Source: Clostridiaceae bacterium | Lineage (GTDB): Bacteria; Bacillota; Clostridia; Lachnospirales; Lachnospiraceae | NCBI GenBank assembly: GCA_021200535.1 | Contig: JAJQGL010000038.1 | Span: 21,366 to 85,365, forward strand | DNA: 64,000 nt | Direction of reading: 5' to 3' | Shown: in pieces, positions 10,101 through 18,242 of the stretch | Layout of the letters: each line of letters begins with the position of its first letter | How positions within the stretch are numbered: the first letter of the stretch is position 1 | Notes under the pieces: generated by a model | What the model saw: the letters and a program-made list of their open reading frames with translations, nothing else | Database searches by the model: none | What the model was told of the DNA's origin: nothing | Program-made: the position numbers and the translations under genes

Positions 10101-10937
10101 TCACTCAAAAAGTTGCTGAATCGCCTGCATTCTCTCCATGGCCAGCCGGTATCCCTCTTCATAATACCGGCGCAGCACCCCGACATCGCTCTCATAGCTG
10201 TTGATCGCCTCAAGCGGCCGGATCAGCACAGCACGCCCTTCGCGTTCCATGCGCTCGCATGCCTCAACTGCCTTATTGTAACGATGATAGCGGGTCAGCA
10301 CTCTCTTGGCAGCGTTTGGATATTTCCGCCGAATAGCCCGCGCCGCCAACCGGTCCGACCGATTGCATTCTTTTTGGAAACCGGCAGGCCTGGTAAGCAC
10401 AATCAACGCTTTTTTATGCCCATCCTGCACCAGCTTGTCAATCGGAATGGGATTGGAAAGCCCTCCGTCGTAATATTTTTCCCCATCAATCTCAATCGGC
10501 GGGAAAAATACAGGCAGCGCACAGCTTGCACACAAAGCGTTAAAGCTGCGGTCCACATGCTTTTGTGTAAAATAATGTACCTTCCCTGTCCTTGCATTTG
10601 TCACTGTAATGACAAACTGTCCCGGATAACTCTGAAAGGCATCCATATCAAATGGATCCAATGTATTTGGAATATCCCGGAAAACGAACTGTATTCCGAA
10701 AACACTGCGCTCCCGCAAAAAATTTCTTTTGCTCAGATACCGTTTGTCATTCCGGTATTTTTCCAGCACACGGATGTTTCTTCCCTTTTGTCTGGAGATA
10801 TAAGAAGCTGCATCCGCCGCTCCTGCCGATACTCCAATGCAATACGGAAACATTACGTCCTTTTCAAGCAGGGCATCCATTACCCCACAGCTAAATACCG
10901 GTCGGAACGAACCGCCTTCAAACAATACTCCGGGCAT
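10101..10937 (-). CDS. Patatin-like phospholipase family protein
   Basis: GGSFRPVFSCGVMDALL, GVSAG (GxSxG), DGGLSNPIPI. Confidence 0.9.
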   Translation of the reverse strand: MPGVLFEGGSFRPVFSCGVMDALLEKDVMFPYCIGVSAGAADAASYISRQKGRNIRVLEKYRNDKRYLSKRNFLRERSVFGIQFVFRDIPNTLDPFDMDAFQSYPGQFVITVTNARTGKVHYFTQKHVDRSFNALCASCALPVFFPPIEIDGEKYYDGGLSNPIPIDKLVQDGHKKALIVLTRPAGFQKECNRSDRLAARAIRRKYPNAAKRVLTRYHRYNKAVEACERMEREGRAVLIRPLEAINSYESDVGVLRRYYEEGYRLAMERMQAIQQLFE

Positions 10938-10949
10938 ACCGCCACCTCC

Positions 10950-11062
10950 TTTTTGAATCTTTCTTTTTCAGTCTATCCCGCTTCTGCTTTTTGAATCTGT
11001 CTTTTCCCAGTCTGTCCCGCTTCTGTTTTTCGAACCTGTCTTTTTTTAGTCTGCCCAAAACT
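10950..11062. repeat. Three imperfect 38-bp tandem repeats upstream of the patatin gene
   Basis: Units begin at 10950, 10988 and 11026: TTTTTGAATCTTTCTTTTTCAGTCTATCCCGCTTCTGC / TTTTTGAATCTGTCTTTTCCCAGTCTGTCCCGCTTCTG / TTTTTCGAACCTGTCTTTTTTTAGTCTGCCC... Confidence 0.85.
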
Positions 11063-11223
11063 CCTCCCCTTCATGCCCCTTTACCACAATCAGGCAGCCC
11101 TTTGCGAAATTTTGCTTTTTTCTCGTCAGGCTGCCAAAAATATGCTAATATAAAAACAACATAACAAAGGAGTGTACTCCGGAATGGGGTTAGTGCGAAA
11201 AACGCTCCGGAATGGGGGTTCAT

Positions 11224-11832
11224 ATGAAAATTAAAATCTGCGGCTTAACGAAGCCGGAAGAAGCAGCTTATTTAAACGAAAACCATGTAGATTTTGCCGG
11301 CTTTGTTCTTTTTTGTCCCAAAAGCAAACGCAACAACACCATTAAAACAGCAGAAAAAATCATGGAAAAACTAGATGCTTCCATTCAGAAAACAGCGGTT
11401 GTAGTGTCTCCTGCGCCGGAACAAATCCTTGCCGTACAGAAAGCCGGCTTTGACTATATCCAGATCCATGGAAATTTATCCGAAGAAGCGCGGAAAGCAC
11501 TAAGCATTCCGGCATGGAAAGCGTTTAATGTAAACGATATGGAACAATATCCGTTTTACCACAGCTGCGATCAAATTACCGGGTATGTATTTGACGCGCA
11601 GGAGCCCGGCAGCGGAAAAACCTTTGACTGGAAGCTGCTGAAAAAAATCCCGCGCGATGAAAAGCTATTTCTTCTGGCCGGCGGCCTGCATCCGGGCAAT
11701 GTTGCCGAAGCAGCCGGATTACTGCATCCGGATGTCGTTGATGTTTCCTCCGGCGTCGAGTATGATGACCGGCCGGGCAAAGACCCGGATAAAATTGCAG
11801 CCTTTGTCAAAAACTGCCGGAACGTTCGCTGA
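11224..11832 (+). CDS. trpF: Phosphoribosylanthranilate isomerase (stand-alone)
   Basis: MKIKICGLTKPEEAAYLNENHVDFAGFVLF..., IQIHGN, LAGGLHPGNVAEA, VDVSSGVE. Confidence 0.9.
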   Translation: MKIKICGLTKPEEAAYLNENHVDFAGFVLFCPKSKRNNTIKTAEKIMEKLDASIQKTAVVVSPAPEQILAVQKAGFDYIQIHGNLSEEARKALSIPAWKAFNVNDMEQYPFYHSCDQITGYVFDAQEPGSGKTFDWKLLKKIPRDEKLFLLAGGLHPGNVAEAAGLLHPDVVDVSSGVEYDDRPGKDPDKIAAFVKNCRNVR

Positions 11833-12751
11833 CAATCATCTTGCAAACCGCTGTATTCGCATAGGTCAGCGGTTCATCATGCAAAAAGAAAATAATACCG
11901 TCGTGCGGTGCAATGATTTCTTCGATAATCTCACCGTCATATACATCCTGAATACATGCAATCTCCTGCCCTTTTTGCACTTTGTCGCCTACATTGATAA
12001 AATTCTTAAAAATCCCGGCCTTTTCCGGACGGATGGACTGCATATCCTGATCAGACAGAATCTGCGGCTTCTCCACCGGCTCCGGCTCTCCTTTTATCAC
12101 TCCCTCTACTTTCATAAAACGGAGCACGCTTTCCACAACCCGAACCGCGCTGTCTTCGTCTAACACTCTGGTCGTTGTGCTGTACAGGCTATACGCCTCC
12201 GTCTCCCAGATCTGCCAGTTATAATTCAGCGTCGTTGTGTCATATGGACGCGGCGTGCGCAAAAGCACATAAGGGAGGCCGAATTCGTTGGCACGTTCCG
12301 TCTCAACAATGCCTGTTTTCATGATATGGACATGCGGCAGATACCGGCCCGGCATATAAAAGGAAGCAAACTGAATCCCCTGATGATACTGGGAAATCTT
12401 CTCAAAAACACCCGCCGCAATCCGCTGGGTCGTCTCACCGAGAGAATATCCGGGAAACATTCTGTTCACATCCGTATTGTCTGTAGACCAGAAGCGTTTT
12501 CCAATATTCATCGAATATGGATTCAGCGAAGGAATCACTAAAATCTCCTGGCCCTCTGTAAGCTCCCCTGCCTGCTCCAGCTCCCGAAGCCGCTTCACTA
12601 GCATGGAACACATATAAATCTGCTGGCACTCATCTCCCCGCAGGCTTCCAACTATGGCAATGCTTTTTTTGCCGCTTCCAAACCGGAACCCGGTTATCCG
12701 GAAATCATCCCGGTACAAAGCGGGAATCTCAAATATATTCAACTTTTCCAT
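11807..12751 (-). CDS. AstE/AspA-like (M14-type) protein, probable non-canonical metal site
   Basis: MEKLNIFEIPALYRDDF...IAIVGSLRGDECQ...DVNRMFPG...; parallel to the neighbouring paralogue but GIHGDE is GSLRGDE and DIHAS is not conserved. Start at 12751, not ORF start 12991. Confidence 0.8.
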   Translation of the reverse strand: MEKLNIFEIPALYRDDFRITGFRFGSGKKSIAIVGSLRGDECQQIYMCSMLVKRLRELEQAGELTEGQEILVIPSLNPYSMNIGKRFWSTDNTDVNRMFPGYSLGETTQRIAAGVFEKISQYHQGIQFASFYMPGRYLPHVHIMKTGIVETERANEFGLPYVLLRTPRPYDTTTLNYNWQIWETEAYSLYSTTTRVLDEDSAVRVVESVLRFMKVEGVIKGEPEPVEKPQILSDQDMQSIRPEKAGIFKNFINVGDKVQKGQEIACIQDVYDGEIIEEIIAPHDGIIFFLHDEPLTYANTAVCKMIVSERSGSF

Positions 12752-12756
12752 CCTGA

Positions 12757-13755
12757 TTATCCTGCCTTTCCAATTTGTTTTGCCCTTTTTTCCATTTTTG
12801 CCTGCCAGGTTTCCTCGCTCATCCGTAAAACCCTTGCCAGAAGAGAGCCCTCCGAAACAACAGGGTATTCCCGTATCGTAAACAGCAGACCGCTCTCCGG
12901 CGCTTCCACATCCGCCAGAATCTTCCCCCGCAAAGGATCTATAATCTTTCCAATCAGCTGTCCTTTCCTCACCCAGACACCATGATTGCATTCCTTCTGA
13001 AAAATGCCGGAAACCGGTGAATTTAAAAAGCTGACTGCATCATCCCGTTCCCCAATCAGCGGCTTTCTGGTTTTTTCAACCGGTCCCTCCCAAATGCCCA
13101 GAGACTTCATCAGTGCAAAAATCCCCTCAGTCAGCTGATCTCCATATTCTTTGGTAATCCGCATTCCAACGCCCATCTCGACCACCAGCGTCGGCGTATT
13201 CCTGCTGTTTAAGCTGTGCGCAAGTGTCGATTCCAGCACCGTGCTCGCCCCATGAACCCAGACAAAATCCACATTTGCCTTGCACGCAAGCGGTACAAGC
13301 TTTCTCTTATGCAGTTCATTGATGCGAATCTGAGGCATTTCGGTCAGATAAATATTGCTCGCATGGATATCCATGCACAGATCGCTGCCGAGCAGGTCGT
13401 CAATAATCCCCGCTGCAATGTATTCTGTCATTGCGCCGTCATAGGATCCCGGAAACAGCCGGTTCATATCCAGATCAAATCCCGGAATCCCGCGGTTGAC
13501 CGAATCAATCCCCAGAGGGTTCATTGCCGGATAAATATCAACAATTCCCTTTAAATACTGCGGATTCTCCTCCAGACGCCTTGTTACCTCATAGCAGACA
13601 TATTGTCCCTCCAGCTCATCTCCGTGTATTCCTGTCACAATGCTGATCCTTTTTCCATTGCCGCCGTTTTCTGCAGTAATACGGTTTTTCTGAATCTTTA
13701 ACTGCTCATCCACCGGAAGCATTACCGATGTAATTGTCTGTACCATTGCTGCCAT
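12757..13755 (-). CDS. Succinylglutamate desuccinylase/aspartoacylase family protein
   Basis: IVTGIHGDELEGQYV, DMNRLFPG, MDIHASN, LVVEMGVG; SD AGGAGG before ATG at 13755. Confidence 0.88.
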   Translation of the reverse strand: MAAMVQTITSVMLPVDEQLKIQKNRITAENGGNGKRISIVTGIHGDELEGQYVCYEVTRRLEENPQYLKGIVDIYPAMNPLGIDSVNRGIPGFDLDMNRLFPGSYDGAMTEYIAAGIIDDLLGSDLCMDIHASNIYLTEMPQIRINELHKRKLVPLACKANVDFVWVHGASTVLESTLAHSLNSRNTPTLVVEMGVGMRITKEYGDQLTEGIFALMKSLGIWEGPVEKTRKPLIGERDDAVSFLNSPVSGIFQKECNHGVWVRKGQLIGKIIDPLRGKILADVEAPESGLLFTIREYPVVSEGSLLARVLRMSEETWQAKMEKRAKQIGKAG

Positions 13756-13765
13756 AACCTCCTTT

Positions 13766-14566
13766 TTATTGATTCGGGGCCGCAATCTGCTCCACTCTGA
13801 CAGCCACTGTCTGCTCCTGTGAAGCATCACCCACAAACATCCCCCTGTTTAAAATACAATCCTGATAATCTCTGCCCTGAGAAAGCTTTACATGGTTATC
13901 ATCCACCTCAGTAAAATTAGTCGGGTCAAGCCCAAACCACCTGTGGTTGTCGTAAATTTCCACCCACGCATGGCTTGCGCCCTCGCCAATCAGCATTCCA
14001 ACCACATAGCGGCAGGGGATGCCAACGTGCCGGCAGAGCGCAAGCAAAATATGGGCATAATCCTGACAAACGCCCCTGCGGCACTCTAACGCTTCCTCTG
14101 CCGTCGTATTAATATTGGTTACGCCAGACTGATATTCCAGCGTGTGATAAACGACATCCATCATAAGCCTTGCCTGTTCCAGGTTACTCATAGTCCCTTT
14201 TAGTGGAATCCCCTGATAAAGCTCCATCAGCTCCATGCCCATATAAGTATATTTTGACGGGGTTCGAAAAAGCCCCATTTGATAATCATGCCCCGCAGAT
14301 GTAAACGGCGAAAGCCCTGTTTCCGCCATACCCTGCAGACGGACTTCAAAAATATCGTGCTCCTCCTCCGCATTGCCGTAAACACAACGATTGCCAAAAG
14401 AATCCGTGCTTTCCTCCAAAAACTCATTTGGTAAAATATGCTGTTCTGCCTGAAGAATCCGCTGTCTCTCGTCCGAAGACGGAAAACAGCGCACCATAAA
14501 ATGATGTTTTGAAACCGGCTTACTGAACTGAATTTTTAAATGATAGTCAAACGATACCGTTTTCAA
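13766..14566 (-). CDS. Transglutaminase-like family protein
   Basis: RRGVCQDYAHILLALCRHVGIPCRYVVGML...ASHAWVEIYDNHRWFGLDPTN (Cys-His-Asp). Confidence 0.9.
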   Translation of the reverse strand: MKTVSFDYHLKIQFSKPVSKHHFMVRCFPSSDERQRILQAEQHILPNEFLEESTDSFGNRCVYGNAEEEHDIFEVRLQGMAETGLSPFTSAGHDYQMGLFRTPSKYTYMGMELMELYQGIPLKGTMSNLEQARLMMDVVYHTLEYQSGVTNINTTAEEALECRRGVCQDYAHILLALCRHVGIPCRYVVGMLIGEGASHAWVEIYDNHRWFGLDPTNFTEVDDNHVKLSQGRDYQDCILNRGMFVGDASQEQTVAVRVEQIAAPNQ

Positions 14567-14618
14567 GACAAAAACCTCCCCTGACCGATTTTATTTTATA
14601 ACGTAAGCTTTCCTGCTT

Positions 14619-15284
14619 TTATAACTCTAAAATCCGGTCTACCTCAAAAACAATCTGAGGATAATCCAACTCCGGCTGTTCTGCCAGACGAAGCAGATTT
14701 TCAATTACCCGCTCATTGTAATGAAGGGAGCAGCGGTTAATCCGTCCGCTGAGACGGTGAATTTCTCTGACCACATCCACTTTTTGCTTATGCAGCCTGC
14801 CATACAGGTCAATCCGCTCCACACGTTTGCCTACCTTTAGCAGGTTTCTGGTATTTTCATCCTCAATCATATCATCAATGCAGCCCCAGAACGCAAGAAT
14901 GTCATCTGACAATTTCTGAAATTCCATCATGGGCGCCTCACTCTGTGCCGCACGGTTCATCGCATAGATTGCCAGCTGAATGTAGGCGAGCGATTCACTT
15001 CCAATCTCCTCCCGCAGCTCAATTCCATTGTCATAAGCACGCTTTAAATTGTTTATAATAGAATCCGGATTTTCTTCCCCGAACGGATACTTTGTCAAAA
15101 AGTCCTCCGTATCGGTATAAATATTGGGAATATCAAAATGTTTACAATATTTTTCATATTCCGCACCTTCTTCGATCATTATATCATAACTTGTTTTAAA
15201 ATTCAGTACCGTTGTGTACACTCTTTCTAAATATCTTCCCAGCCAGTACAAACGGTCTGTTTTTACGATTGACTTAATACCCAT
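14619..15284 (-). CDS. Alpha-E domain (DUF403-type) protein
   Basis: DRLYWLGRYLERVYTTVLNFKTSYDIMIE... helical; sits between ATP-grasp and transglutaminase genes. Confidence 0.8.
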   Translation of the reverse strand: MGIKSIVKTDRLYWLGRYLERVYTTVLNFKTSYDIMIEEGAEYEKYCKHFDIPNIYTDTEDFLTKYPFGEENPDSIINNLKRAYDNGIELREEIGSESLAYIQLAIYAMNRAAQSEAPMMEFQKLSDDILAFWGCIDDMIEDENTRNLLKVGKRVERIDLYGRLHKQKVDVVREIHRLSGRINRCSLHYNERVIENLLRLAEQPELDYPQIVFEVDRILEL

Positions 15285-16591
15285 GTGTCTTTAAATCCTC
15301 CTCCCTGCGATGAATTGACAATAAATGAATCTGGATTTCTGGAAAAACGGGTCAGTCCGCTCTTCCAGACAACCGGCTCTTCACTGCTGACCACAAAGGC
15401 TCTCAGATCAGCCTTTCTCGGTACAGATTTTCCTTTTTCCATGATATCAATATCTTTGAAGTCAATAACCTCCTGCGCAATAAAACGCCTTGGCTCCTTT
15501 TTCAGCAGTGCGATAAAATCCTGCTTCTGCTGTTTTGTCATGCTGTTTCCAAACTGCACGCCATAACCGCCCGCTTCTGCCACATCCTTCCACACCAGAT
15601 CATCAAAATGCTCCATCGTATATTTCATATCTTCCTCATAAAAAGGCAGATATGTCGGCGCATTGGAAAGAATCGGTTCTTCATCAAGATAATATTTAAT
15701 CATACGCGGCACAAAATAATAAATCCCCTTATCATCGGCAATGCCATTGCCCGGTGCATTCAAAAGCGCAACATTTCCTTTGCGGTAAACGTCAAAAATA
15801 TGAGGAATGCCAATAACCGATTCCGGATTAAAATTCATACAATCAAGATATTCATCCGAAATTCTGCGGTATACAGCGCCTACCTGTATCTTTTTCCCGC
15901 TATAATCTATAAAATACAAATGTGAATTTTCTACAATCAGATCATCATATTCCACCAATGACACATGAATCCGCTCCGCCAAATAGGAATGTTCAAAATA
16001 AGCAGCATTGTAGCGCCCCGGCGTCAGCACAACCGAAATGCCCCCTGTATTGACATAGTCCAGCGCGTGCGCGAGCAGATCACTGTAATTGCGGTTGTCT
16101 TCAATATGATTTTCCCGAAATGTCCGCGGGCTGCTTCTCCGGCAGAGTTCTCTGGCAATCATCGGATAGGATGCCCCCGAAGGTACTCTTAGATTATCCT
16201 CCAGAATATACCATTCCCCATCCTTCCCCTCTACCAGGTCAATGCCTGATATATGCGAAAAAACATCCTTCGGCGGGCAGACTCCCTCACACTGTACGGC
16301 ATAACCGCTGGATGCATAAATAAACTCTTCCGGAATCACCTTATCCAGCAGAATTTTTTTATCATTGTAAATGTCCTTCAAAAAAATATTCAACGCCCTT
16401 ACGCGCTGCTTTAAGCCCCGCTCCAGATAATCGAACGTTTTACTGTCAATAATTCTGGGAATTGCATCAAAGGGAAACAACTGCTCCTTAAACGTATTAT
16501 CCCTGTAAATGCCAAGCTTCACACCGTAGCGCGCCAACAATTCATTGACATCATCCGCCCGGTCATATAAATCAAATTCTGCCATAGACAT
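15263..16591 (-). CDS. Circularly permuted ATP-grasp type 2 protein
   Basis: RVRALNIFLKDIYNDKKIL, GIDLVEGKDGEWYILEDNLRVPSGASYP, VVLTPGRYNAAYFEHSYLAERI. SD AGGAGGG before ATG at 16591. Confidence 0.88.
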   Translation of the reverse strand: MSMAEFDLYDRADDVNELLARYGVKLGIYRDNTFKEQLFPFDAIPRIIDSKTFDYLERGLKQRVRALNIFLKDIYNDKKILLDKVIPEEFIYASSGYAVQCEGVCPPKDVFSHISGIDLVEGKDGEWYILEDNLRVPSGASYPMIARELCRRSSPRTFRENHIEDNRNYSDLLAHALDYVNTGGISVVLTPGRYNAAYFEHSYLAERIHVSLVEYDDLIVENSHLYFIDYSGKKIQVGAVYRRISDEYLDCMNFNPESVIGIPHIFDVYRKGNVALLNAPGNGIADDKGIYYFVPRMIKYYLDEEPILSNAPTYLPFYEEDMKYTMEHFDDLVWKDVAEAGGYGVQFGNSMTKQQKQDFIALLKKEPRRFIAQEVIDFKDIDIMEKGKSVPRKADLRAFVVSSEEPVVWKSGLTRFSRNPDSFIVNSSQGGGFKDTWVLSQS

Positions 16592-16606
16592 CCCTCCTAA
16601 ATCTGA

Positions 16607-16637
16607 AAAAAGGAGCCAGCACTTTGCTGACTCCTTT
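16607..16637 (-). terminator. Terminator-like hairpin between spmA and the ATP-grasp gene, inside the latter's 5' leader
   Basis: Minus strand AAAGGAGTCAGCA-AAG-TGCTGGCTCCTTTTTT, one G-T pair, six-T tail. Confidence 0.85.
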
Positions 16638-16646
16638 GTCTCTTTT

Positions 16647-16675
16647 ATAATAAAGAAAAGTTTTTTCTTTGTCAA
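16647..16675 (-). promoter_or_regulatory. Sigma-A-type promoter for the ATP-grasp cluster
   Basis: Minus strand TTGACA - 17 nt - TATTAT. Confidence 0.75.
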
Positions 16676-16682
16676 TAGCATT

Positions 16683-17309
16683 TTACGATTTTTCTCCCTT
16701 GCGGCACATCAAACGGCAGAAAATAACTGCGGTAAGCGTGCTGGCAAGCGTCGCAAACAGCCCCGGTACAACGACCGCTGCCGGATTCACTGCGCCGTAC
16801 TGGCTCCGGTATGCAATCACACTGACCGGAATCAGCTGCAGAGAAGAAATATTCACCACAAGAAAGGTACACATTTCATCAGACGCTTTTTTCAGCTGCA
16901 CCTCCTGCATGGGAATCCCCCTTTTTTCTGCAATCCGTTCCCGCTCAATAACAGTCAGCTCCCGCATCGCTTTCAGCCCCATTGGGGTTGCCGCCCAGCC
17001 AAGCCCCAGAAGATTTGCGATCATATTGGCTGCAATATATTCATTTGCTTTATGCTCCTTTGGAATCCGCGGGAACAAAAAACGCAGTATCGGCCCAAGC
17101 CCCCGTGTAAGGCGGTCCAGAATGCCGGATTGCCTTGCCACCTCCATCAGCCCCGTCCACATCGCCATAATGCCAAGCATGGTAACCGCCAGCGTGACTG
17201 CCTCCCCGGCACTGTCCAGCGCTGCATTGCTCAGCGCCTCAACCTGGCCGGTTACGATTCCATATGCCAGCCCGGTCAGTATCATAAATCCCCACAAATA
17301 ATTCAGCAT
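16683..17309 (-). CDS. spmA: Spore maturation protein A / nucleoside recognition domain protein
   Basis: MLNYLWGFMILTGLAYGIVTGQ..., NMIANLLGLGWAATPMGLKAM, SSLQLIPVSVIAYRSQYGAVNP. Confidence 0.85.
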   Translation of the reverse strand: MLNYLWGFMILTGLAYGIVTGQVEALSNAALDSAGEAVTLAVTMLGIMAMWTGLMEVARQSGILDRLTRGLGPILRFLFPRIPKEHKANEYIAANMIANLLGLGWAATPMGLKAMRELTVIERERIAEKRGIPMQEVQLKKASDEMCTFLVVNISSLQLIPVSVIAYRSQYGAVNPAAVVVPGLFATLASTLTAVIFCRLMCRKGEKS

Positions 17310-17382
17310 AGACTACCTCCGAATTTACTCCTTAAAATAGTCTATGCTTTTATCATTACAGATATGGCTGGATTTTATCTGC

Positions 17383-18174
17383 CTATCCCAATGCCACATC
17401 CAGAATCATCATGACAAGAAACCCGACAATAAAACCCAGTGTTCCAATATTTTCTTTTTCTCCCAGATGTGCTTCCGGAATCAGCTCTTCTACCACGACA
17501 TAAATCATCGTTCCCGCCGCAAAAGCCAAGAGAAGCGGCATAATAAAAGCCACCGCCCCGGCAACTGCTGCTGCCAGCACGCCAAAAACCGGTTCCGCAA
17601 CCGCAGAAAGGCTGCCAATCACAAATGCCTTTTTTTTGCTGAAACCTTCCTGCAGCAACGGCATAGAAACCGCCATGCCCTCCGGATAATTCTGAATGCC
17701 AATGCCAAATGCCAGCGCGATTGCTCCTGACAGAATATTGGTTTCCGACATATCCTGCGCCGCAAACGCAAACGCCATGCCTACTGCCATCCCTTCCGGA
17801 ATATTATGAATCGTAATCGCCAATACCAGCATTGCCGTTCTTTTCGAAACCGGAAGCTGCTGCTGCCTGCGTTCCATATTTTTTATTTTTCGCTTCATCA
17901 GCCGGTCAACAAACAGCAGCAGCGCCACGCCGAGCAAAAATCCCCCGGATATAATTAACCAGCTGATTTGATGGTTTTCCTCCGCCGTCTCAATTCCAGG
18001 CACCAGAAGCGACCAGATGGACGCCGCCACCATCACGCCGCCGGCAAACCCGAGAAACAGGCATTGTGCATTCTGATTTACTTCCTTTTTTACAAAAAAT
18101 ACATTGAGTGCTCCAAGCGTCGTTATCGAGAAAGTAAATAATGTTCCTAAAAACGCATATATTATTCCATTCAC
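17383..18174 (-). CDS. ZIP family metal transporter
   Basis: TIHNIPEGMAVGMAFA and QNYPEGMAVSMPL motifs, eight TM helices. Confidence 0.9.
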   Translation of the reverse strand: MNGIIYAFLGTLFTFSITTLGALNVFFVKKEVNQNAQCLFLGFAGGVMVAASIWSLLVPGIETAEENHQISWLIISGGFLLGVALLLFVDRLMKRKIKNMERRQQQLPVSKRTAMLVLAITIHNIPEGMAVGMAFAFAAQDMSETNILSGAIALAFGIGIQNYPEGMAVSMPLLQEGFSKKKAFVIGSLSAVAEPVFGVLAAAVAGAVAFIMPLLLAFAAGTMIYVVVEELIPEAHLGEKENIGTLGFIVGFLVMMILDVALG

Positions 18175-18242
18175 AGTACCACCTCAGTTTAATATATGCA
18201 CGTTATAGGAAAAGGGGAACGACACCGCATGAAAAACAAATC

